A stretch of DNA of 12,576 bases from JBBILG01 sp037445085. GTDB lineage: Bacteria; Pseudomonadota; Gammaproteobacteria; Burkholderiales; Methylophilaceae. Positions 7,220-12,576 of this stretch are shown piece by piece. The stretch covers positions 1 through 12,576 of the forward strand of contig JBBILG010000056.1 in assembly GCA_037445085.1 (NCBI GenBank). The letters run 5' to 3'. Each line of letters begins with the position of its first letter. The stretch's first letter is position 1. The notes under the pieces are model-generated. The model saw nothing but the letters and a program-made list of their open reading frames with translations. It ran no database searches and was not told the origin of the DNA. A program made the position numbers and the translations under genes.

Positions 7220-7971
7220 GGTGCCCGCCCTTCCCCCTTGCGGTAGCAGTAGAGCAGCGTGCCGCGCCGATCATCCACCCGTACCACGGATTCCGGCGTC
7301 CAGCCGGGCACCGGAAACTCGGCGGAGACGAACAGGCTGCCGGGGCGCATTTCGCGCCGGACCTTCTCGCCCAGGCGCGCCATCGGCAACGGCGAGAGGA
7401 AGGCGTAGGCCACGTCGTGAATCGAGAGGTCGCTCTGCCAGAAGCTGCCGCGGCTGATCTCGACGTTGTTCAGCCGGCGGCAGCGCCAGGCCAGAATGGC
7501 CCACGGCAGCGGTGCGTGCTCCCATGCCTCGACGCGCAGTTCGGGCAACTGCCGCGCCAGCGGCGCCACCACCGAGCCGACGCCGGCGCCCAGTTCGGCG
7601 AAGGCATGCGCCCCCTCGCGCCGCACGATTTGCGTCACCGCCTCCGCCATGCCACGCGAGGACAGGTACAGCGGCGCGTCACCGCGCGCCGTGCCCCAGT
7701 AGAGCAGCAGCATGAGTACGAAACCGGCCAGATAGAACTGCGCCGGCAGTTGCAGGGCGGTGGCGGCGAGCACGGCGGGGGCGAACAGCAGGTGCAGCGG
7801 CCGCCACCAGGCCGGCTGGCCCAGCAGCCGCGAGAACAGCGCAGCGCTCACCGCCTGCACCACGGCCAGCATCCAGCCGCCGGGCTGCCAGCCCGGCAGG
7901 GCCCAAACCAGGCCGAAGGCGACGGCGAGGCCCAGCAGTTGGGCGAGCAGGGCGCGCAGGGGCTGGTTCAT
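7216..7971 (-). CDS. Membrane-anchored class I SAM-dependent methyltransferase-like protein
   Basis: A 251-residue protein with an N-terminal hydrophobic half and a C-terminal soluble domain. About four membrane segments lie within residues 5-100 (LLGLAVAFGLVWAL, LHLLFAPAVLAATALQL, FYLAGFVLMLLLYW among them). The soluble domain carries a class I methyltransferase motif I, ELGAGVGS, at residues 126-133, an acidic position downstream (EAWEHAP) and a motif IV-like region near DVAYAFLSPLP. It should bind S-adenosylmethionine on the cytoplasmic face; the substrate is unknown. The gene sits between cstA (2 nt gap, with GAAG before the ATG) and ybdD (ATGA overlap), so it is almost certainly co-transcribed with them. 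That placement suggests a link to the transporter, which is inference. Confidence 0.8.
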   Translation of the reverse strand: MNQPLRALLAQLLGLAVAFGLVWALPGWQPGGWMLAVVQAVSAALFSRLLGQPAWWRPLHLLFAPAVLAATALQLPAQFYLAGFVLMLLLYWGTARGDAPLYLSSRGMAEAVTQIVRREGAHAFAELGAGVGSVVAPLARQLPELRVEAWEHAPLPWAILAWRCRRLNNVEISRGSFWQSDLSIHDVAYAFLSPLPMARLGEKVRREMRPGSLFVSAEFPVPGWTPESVVRVDDRRGTLLYCYRKGEGRAP

Positions 7972-7973
7972 CT

Positions 7974-10043
7974 TCAATCGCGGGCGTAGTCTTCCACCAG
8001 CCGGCTGGGGATGTGCGGCGCCTCGGAAACCGGCGGCACCGGCTTGCCGGCGAGGTGGCGGCTGGAGACGCGCAGCATGTCGATGACGATGGTCCACAGC
8101 GCGGCGACGAAGAAAATGGTCAGCCAGGCATCCAGGTGCTGGTTGAAGATGAGCTGGGGTGCCACCGCCGCCAGCTCCGGGGGCAGCGTGCCGCTCGCCA
8201 GTCTGGCCGAGAGGTCGTTGGCGGCGGCGAAAAAGCCGACCCGCACATCCGGGCTGAGCACCTTTTCCCATGCCGCCGTGGTGGTGACGATGACCAGCCA
8301 GGAGAGCGGCAAGCCGGTGACCCAGGCATATTTCAGCTTGCCGGACTTGATCAGGATGCCGGTGGCCACACACAGGGCGATGGCCGCCAGCATCTGATTG
8401 GCGATGCCGAACAGCGGCCACAGCAGGTTGACGCCGCCGTTGGGGTCGATCACGCCGATATAGAGGAAGTAGCCCCAGGCGCTCACCACGATGCTGCTGG
8501 TGAGGATGACCGAGGGCGTCCACGAGGTCTCACCCAGCTTCGGCCAGACATTGCCGAGAATGTCCTGCAGCATGAAGCGGCCGACGCGGGTGCCGGCATC
8601 CAGCGTGGTGAGGATGAACACCGCCTCGAACATGATGGCGAAGTGGTACCACAGGGCCAGCATGCCGTTGCCGAAGGCCGAGCTGAAGATGCTGGCCATG
8701 CCCACCGCCAGCGAAGGCGCGCCGCCGGTGCGGGCGAACAGCGTGCTCTCGCCCATGTCGCGGGCCAGCGATTCCATCTGCTCCACCGTCACCGGGAAGC
8801 CCCAACTGGAAATGGTCGCCACCGCCGTGGCCGCGTCCTTGCCCACCACCCCGGCCGGGCTGTTGATGGCGAAGAACACGCCCGGATCCAGCACCGTTGC
8901 CGCCACCATGGCCATGATGGCGACGAAGGATTCCAGCGCCATGCCGCCGTAGCCGATCATGCGGATGTCGCGCTCGTTCGCCAGCAGCTTGGGCGTGGTG
9001 CCGGAGGCGATCAGGGAGTGGAAGCCGGAAATCGCTCCGCAGGCGATGGTGATGAAAACGAAAGGAAACAGGGTGCCGCCGAAGATCGGCCCGCTGCCGT
9101 CGATAAACTGGGTGACCGCCGGCATTTTCACCTCCGGCTGCAGGATGGCGATGGCCACCGCCAGCAGGATGATGGTACCCAGCTTCATGAAGGTGGAAAG
9201 GTAATCGCGCGGCGCGAGCAGCAGCCACACCGGCAGGATGGCGGCGGCGAGGCCGTAGGCGATCACCGCCCATGCGAGCGGCAGTCCCTCGCGGTCGAAG
9301 AATCCGCGCAGGGCCTCGTTCTGGTCGACCCAGCCGCCGCCCGCCACTGCCAGCAGCAGCAGGACCACTCCCAGCGCCGAACCTTCCAGCACCCGCCCGG
9401 GGCGGATGCTGCGCATGTACAGGCCCACGAACATGGCGATGGGGATGGTCGCCGCCACCGTGGAAGTCGCCCACGGGCTGTGCTTCATGGCGTTCACCAC
9501 CACCAGGCCCAGCACCGCGATGAGGATGATCATGATGAAAAAGGTGCCGACCAGCGCCGCCACGCCGCCGATGGGCCCCAGCTCGTCGCGTGCCATCTGG
9601 CCCAGGCTGCGGCCGTTGCGGCGGGTGGAGAAGAACAGCGTCACCATGTCCTGCACGCAGCCGCCGATCACGGCGCCGATGAGTATCCACAGGGTGCCCG
9701 GCAGATAGCCGAACTGTGCTGCCAGCGTCGGCCCGATCAGCGGCCCCGGGCCGGAAATGGCGGCGAAATGGTGGCCGAACACGATCCACTTGTTGGTCGG
9801 CACGAAGTCGCGCCCGTTGTCCAACCGTTCCGCCGGGGTCGCCCGCGTCTCGTCCAGCACCAGCACCTTGGCGGCGACCCAGGCCGCATAGAAGCGGTAG
9901 GCGATGGCATGCACGCACACCGCTGCGGTGATGAACCATAGCGCGTTGATGCTCTCGCCGCGGTTGAGGGCGATGCCGCCCACGGCAGATGCGCCGAGTA
10001 CGGCCACGACCAGCCAGATTAATTTGCCGAACAGGAATTTCAT
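7974..10043 (-). CDS. cstA: Carbon starvation protein A family transporter
   Basis: A 689-residue polytopic inner-membrane protein of the CstA/BtsT family (E. coli CstA is about 700 residues). Members take up pyruvate or peptides when preferred carbon is scarce. Family landmarks include PTNKWIVFGHHFAAISGPGP near the N-terminus, GAVIGGCVQDMVTLFFSTRR, ACGAISGFHSLIASGTTPK, and the AGTRVGRFMLQD and NLLWPLFGIANQ blocks toward the C-terminus. The hydrophobic profile suggests well over a dozen membrane segments. The ATG at 10043 begins a typical signal-anchor-like segment but lacks a clear Shine-Dalgarno sequence. It heads an operon with a membrane methyltransferase and a YbdD protein. Its promoter must lie in the short gap shared with the divergent tRNA gene. 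Whether the substrate is pyruvate or peptide cannot be told from the sequence. Confidence 0.95.
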   Translation of the reverse strand: MKFLFGKLIWLVVAVLGASAVGGIALNRGESINALWFITAAVCVHAIAYRFYAAWVAAKVLVLDETRATPAERLDNGRDFVPTNKWIVFGHHFAAISGPGPLIGPTLAAQFGYLPGTLWILIGAVIGGCVQDMVTLFFSTRRNGRSLGQMARDELGPIGGVAALVGTFFIMIILIAVLGLVVVNAMKHSPWATSTVAATIPIAMFVGLYMRSIRPGRVLEGSALGVVLLLLAVAGGGWVDQNEALRGFFDREGLPLAWAVIAYGLAAAILPVWLLLAPRDYLSTFMKLGTIILLAVAIAILQPEVKMPAVTQFIDGSGPIFGGTLFPFVFITIACGAISGFHSLIASGTTPKLLANERDIRMIGYGGMALESFVAIMAMVAATVLDPGVFFAINSPAGVVGKDAATAVATISSWGFPVTVEQMESLARDMGESTLFARTGGAPSLAVGMASIFSSAFGNGMLALWYHFAIMFEAVFILTTLDAGTRVGRFMLQDILGNVWPKLGETSWTPSVILTSSIVVSAWGYFLYIGVIDPNGGVNLLWPLFGIANQMLAAIALCVATGILIKSGKLKYAWVTGLPLSWLVIVTTTAAWEKVLSPDVRVGFFAAANDLSARLASGTLPPELAAVAPQLIFNQHLDAWLTIFFVAALWTIVIDMLRVSSRHLAGKPVPPVSEAPHIPSRLVEDYARD

Positions 10044-10060
10044 CGGAGCACGCTGCCGGT

Positions 10061-10088
10061 TTGATATGCAATGGTTTGCAAGTATAAT
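10061..10088 (+). promoter_or_regulatory. Sigma70-type promoter of tRNA-Ala
   Basis: TTGATA (10061-10066) and a perfect TATAAT (10083-10088) are separated by 16 nt. The -10 ends 13 nt before the mature tRNA 5' end. The same bases read on the minus strand give TATACT (10087-10082), a possible -10 for cstA, but no good -35 accompanies it. Confidence 0.8.
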
Positions 10089-10101
10089 CCAGCCGATTCA
10101 C

Positions 10102-10177
<76 letters not shown>

Positions 10178-10183
10178 CTATTT

Positions 10184-10214
10184 AAAAAACCAACCACTCT
10201 CGGTTGGTTTTTTT
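10184..10214 (+). terminator. Rho-independent terminator of tRNA-Ala
   Basis: AACCAACC (10188-10195) pairs with GGTTGGTT (10202-10209) around the 6-nt loop ACTCTC. The stem is extended by the A-run before it and followed by a run of T to 10214. It starts 6 nt after the tRNA CCA end. The A-rich 5' arm means it may also work on minus-strand transcripts arriving from the accessory region. Confidence 0.92.
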
Positions 10215-10432
10215 GCCCGTTTTCCCCAGTGCTGGCGCGGGTTCGGGCCTTGCTGCGACGGACGCCGCTGCCCCGGACAACCAGGTTTCGGGTCGTTTTC
10301 CGTTCTCAGTTCCCGCCCATTCTCTGTTTCTGCGGAGGAGGACTTCGCACCTGACCCAGCACTGGCGCGGGTTTCCGGTTGCTTGTTCGTCAGGAAAGTC
10401 GCCCCCACGCAGGCGACCCGACCCAGATCGGG
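10215..10432. other. Non-coding stretch with short repeats and hairpins
   Basis: I see no convincing gene here. CCAGTGCTGG (10226-10235) and its exact reverse complement CCAGCACTGG (10356-10365) are both followed by CGCGGGTT, giving an 18-bp near-direct repeat at a distance of 130 bp. Next to the end of the QueC-like gene are two small hairpins: GTCGCC (10398-10403) with GGCGAC (10412-10417), and CCCGA (10417-10421) with TCGGG (10428-10432). Read on the minus strand the first is followed by TTTCC, so together they could act as a weak terminator for that gene. Confidence 0.45.
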
Positions 10433-11493
10433 CTACACGTTCACGATGGCCCGGACTTCCCAGGTGACAGCGATTTCCGGTCGGTAGACTGCCTCGTTGC
10501 CGTGCCTGATGGAGTCCTTCAGGTGCTGGGCCAGCGCCTTGTCGTACTTGTCGATGTGCTTGATGGCCCGGTCGACGGCGTTGCGGAACGCATCGCGGAC
10601 GTTTTTCCGCTTGTCTGCGAGCTTTCTGGGCTTACCGCCTTTTCCAACTGCACCACTGACCGCCGCCGCGAGCTGTGCCATTTCGTCCTGAATTTCGTCC
10701 AGTCGCTCGTGGTCGCCTTCTTCTTCTGCCTCTGCCTTGTCCCTGAACAGTTCGTTGAAACGATCACGATACTGTTTGACGGCTTTTGGGTCGGCCACCA
10801 CGCCAGCATACCCAAGCGGAACCCCGACAGAGACTTGATACCCTCGTCGATGTCGTCGTGATCCAGCCCAGTATTGGCCGCTGCCTCAGCAGCGCCAAGC
10901 GCACAACCGAACACGATCTCAGAGACCAACGTCTCTCGATTCGGAAACGCCAGTAGGAGGTTGATGTACTCCGCGCCCTTGTCGACGCTGAGCAGGAAGA
11001 TGGTGTTGCGGCCTTGAAACCGTGCCTCCCAGACACCGCCGCGCTTTCGGAAGATGTTGTCCGGCATCTTTTCAGCCGAAGCGACGGTGGGCACCGAGAT
11101 CACGGAACCTGACTCGTAGACCGTCCGGAGCAGGCAGTCGCCCGGGAGCGTGCGCTCCCGAATCGCGGTGATGTTCCGTGAAACCAGCTCGTCGAGGGCC
11201 CCGGTCACCTCGGTCGCGTGCCGCTTGTACAGATCGAACACCCGTTGCGCCGCCTGAGCTGTGCTGCCCTCAAGGTACCGGAAAACCCGGCTCACCTCAG
11301 CGTAACTGCTGATGAACTGCGTCACATCGGTCAGCGATTTCACCTGATTAGCCCGTTCGAGGTAGGCCGCCGCCATGATCTTGTTGTCGCCCTTGTTGCG
11401 ACTCCGGGTGAAAACATCCACCTTGTAGTGGTCGGCCGGGTCGTACTGGTCGGCCTTCGCCGCGACGACGGCAAACCGGCGGTCGATGCACTG
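10433..11493 (-). CDS. C-terminal part of a QueC-like fusion protein, carrying a one-base frameshift
   Basis: This is about 353 codons of the gene that begins at 12245. It opens with QCIDRRFAVVAAKADQYDP, the end of the QueC zinc region. A helical linker follows, including RVFDLYKRHATEVTGALDEL. The last part is a module I recognise from the C-termini of large bacterial regulatory ATPases: VWEARFQGRNTIFLLSVDKG, YINLLLAF, then QYRDRFNELFRDKAEAEEEG, a GKGGKPRKLADKRKNV segment and a final YRPEIAVTWEV. The reading frame breaks at 10810-10811: codons from upstream end at FRLG, and the natural continuation YAGVVADPKAV is in the next frame. One missing base would restore a single protein, and the recognised module spans the break. 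This is either a sequencing error or real decay. The gene ends at a TAG (10435-10433). Confidence 0.75.
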
Positions 11494-11503
11494 NNNNNNN
11501 NNN
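11494..11503. other. Scaffold gap (10 N)
   Basis: Ten undetermined bases inside the QueC-like gene. Both flanks, read on the minus strand, carry CAGTGCATCGACCG and then related but clearly different sequence, so the join is not a simple missing piece. The true distance is unknown. Confidence 0.99.
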
Positions 11504-12245
11504 GGGGCAGACGTCCGGTGGCGGGTCGTAGGCGAGGCTGGCCCGCCCCAGCAGCCAGCACTGCGAACCTGCGGTCGATGCACTGCGAGCAGCCACCGCA
11601 ATGGGTGTGCTGGTTCGTCATCTCCCAGGTGTGGGTGCAGGTCATCGAGTGCGCGATCAGATCGGCGCATCCGGCCTTGGTGATGACCTCGACGACATCC
11701 GCCTTGGTCTTCCAGATGAATGGGTTCTCGATGGTGAAGGGCTCACCTGCCACCAGGGTGATGATCTCTTGGAAGCCCTTCATGACCTTGGGGTGCGTCG
11801 TTCGCGTGGCCCGGCCACCGGCGACTTGGGCGCACACCGGGAGATTCAGGCTGATGACCCCGTTTTCGTAGAAACGCACGCTTTTGAGCCCGAGCATCTT
11901 GGCGATGGTTGCGCCAATCGACATGTACAGGAAGGATCGGCTGCGCTGGGTGTATTCGTGGTTCAACCCTTTGGTCTTGTGGACACGGACGCTGATATGG
12001 TGTGGCGCGTTGCCCCCGGCCTTCGCCGCCAGCAGGGTTTCCATATTCCGGTGGCGGTTGTTCAGTTTCGGTGTCGATTTGTGCGTCACCAGCACCGCCC
12101 GGCGCTTCTGCGTCAGGACTTCCTCGATTGCGCCACCCAGGGAGTCCAGGCCACCCGAAAACATCACCACCTGTTCGGGACGCCCGAACAACTGCTGGGT
12201 GTCGTTGAATTCAAGGTATTCCTGGATCGTGTGATCCTGATCCAT
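11504..12245 (-). CDS. QueC-like PP-loop ATPase domain, N-terminal part, interrupted by the scaffold gap
   Basis: About 247 codons from ATG 12245 to the gap. VVMFSGGLDS (residues 26-35) is a PP-loop pyrophosphatase motif that binds ATP. Cys203, Cys216, Cys219 and Cys222 (CTHTW...HCGGCSQC) match the four-cysteine zinc site of QueC, the 7-cyano-7-deazaguanine (preQ0) synthase. Two things argue against a housekeeping QueC: the core reads FYENGVISLNLP instead of the substrate-site sequence TDxSGYPDCR, and the protein continues far beyond QueC's roughly 230 residues. QueC-like enzymes of this kind are known from the Qat and type IV CBASS defence systems; which group this joins is undecided. The ATG directly follows the TAG of an upstream frame (TAGATG), suggesting coupling. 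The last codons before the gap appear frameshifted: removing one G from a GGGG run gives ...AAGRASLAYDP, matching the other flank. Confidence 0.8.
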
Positions 12246-12390
12246 CTAGACAAAGTCGAACTGGTAGTTGTCGTCGGACAGGAAGCCCAAGGTCGACCGC
12301 AATGTTTCAAGGACATTCGCGGAGCGCCAGAACTCAAGGTTTCGAACCGGCACCACGAAGTGAAGATCGCGCCGCCAGCCGTCCCCGAAA
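12246..12390 (-). pseudogene. C-terminal remnant of an upstream partner gene, abutting the CRISPR array
   Basis: The minus strand is open from the last CRISPR repeat to a TAG at 12248-12246, directly before the QueC-like ATG. Its 47 codons read FGDGWRRDLHFVVPVRNLEF, then WRSANVLETLRSTLGFLSDD and NYQFDFV. The pattern of hydrophobic and acidic residues and the coupled stop/start suggest the true C-terminus of a protein co-expressed with the QueC-like enzyme. I do not recognise the family. Everything upstream of these codons is replaced by the CRISPR array, so the gene is truncated, either by rearrangement or by misassembly. No start codon with a ribosome binding site is evident inside this piece. 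Confidence 0.5.
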
Positions 12391-12576
12391 GGTCGATCCC
12401 CGCGTGTGCGGGGGAGCCTTATTTACGGGCTACCACGACTAGCCAGGATGCGGTCGATCCCCGCGTGTGCGGGGGAGCCGAAATCATTTTGGCGGATAAC
12501 GACATAGAATCGGGTCGATCCCCGCGTGTGCGGGGGAGCCGCCGCGCCCTGCTGGGCAACGGCTACCTCATCAGGT
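12391..12576 (-). CRISPR. End of a type I-E-like CRISPR array (three full repeats, start of a fourth)
   Basis: Identical 28-bp repeats lie at 12391-12418, 12452-12479 and 12513-12540, with GGT of a fourth at 12574-12576, an exact 61-bp period. Spacers of 33 nt occupy 12419-12451, 12480-12512 and 12541-12573. The repeat has the stem CCCCGC-GTGT-GCGGGG. Read on the minus strand it ends GGGGATCGACC, which aligns base for base with the E. coli type I-E repeat ending GGGGATAAACC. Counting the variable 29th base gives the usual 29+32 layout. By that comparison the array is transcribed leftward, the leader lies beyond the right edge, and the repeat at 12391 is the leader-distal one. No cas gene is in the window. 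Confidence 0.95.

Noticed and set aside
8013..9941. Long plus-strand open frame opposite cstA
   Set aside because: It is antisense to an unmistakable cstA; the translation is rich in His, Arg, Gly and Asp with no recognisable domain, typical of shadow frames in high-GC genes.
10805..10820. Programmed -1 frameshift in the QueC-like gene
   Set aside because: There is no slippery heptamer or obvious downstream stimulatory structure. A one-base error or mutation explains it more simply.
11504..12245. Housekeeping queC (preQ0 synthase)
   Set aside because: The PP-loop and zinc cysteines fit, but the substrate-loop region differs and the protein is more than twice the normal length with an extra C-terminal module.

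Overview
The window looks like chromosomal DNA from a high-GC Gram-negative bacterium, most likely a betaproteobacterium (Rhodocyclales-like by gene content, inferred without any search). Supporting signs are strong GC bias at third codon positions, a TAT-exported formate dehydrogenase cluster with a DUF3306 gene, a CstA/YbdD carbon-starvation locus and a GspE/PilB-type ATPase with MshEN-type motifs. One 10-N scaffold gap (11494-11503) shows that this is a draft or metagenomic scaffold.

Region 1 (1-3681, minus strand) is a tightly coupled formate dehydrogenase operon. In transcription order it holds a DUF3306 protein, a polyferredoxin-like 4Fe-4S protein, a TorD-family chaperone, a small TAT-signal protein, and the molybdopterin catalytic subunit, which runs off the left edge. 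The genes overlap by ATGA junctions or are separated by only a few bases. The catalytic residue is cysteine, not selenocysteine.

Region 2 (3682-7034, plus strand) starts at a divergent intergenic region. A winged-helix regulator overlaps a 79-residue protein of unknown function. They are followed by a 796-residue GspE/PulE-type secretion or pilus ATPase. Its N-terminal half contains four consecutive 30-residue repeats of the MshEN (c-di-GMP-binding) half-motif, preceded by what look like two copies of a small beta-rich unit.

Region 3 (7037-10043, minus strand) is a cstA - membrane methyltransferase - ybdD operon. A tRNA-Ala(CGC) gene with a good sigma70-type promoter and a strong intrinsic terminator lies divergently upstream (10061-10214).

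Region 4 (10215-12576) is accessory DNA. It holds about 220 bp of non-coding sequence with short repeats and hairpins, then a large minus-strand gene for a QueC-like PP-loop enzyme. That gene appears fused to a C-terminal module I recognise from large bacterial regulatory proteins. It is broken by a scaffold gap, where the two flanks carry diverged versions of the same codons, and by a one-base frameshift. A C-terminal remnant of an upstream gene follows, and then the leader-distal end of a type I-E-like CRISPR array. No cas genes are in the window. QueC-like enzymes occur in defence systems (Qat, type IV CBASS), so this end is probably a defence island at its tRNA-proximal edge. It is the part most likely to hold something undescribed.
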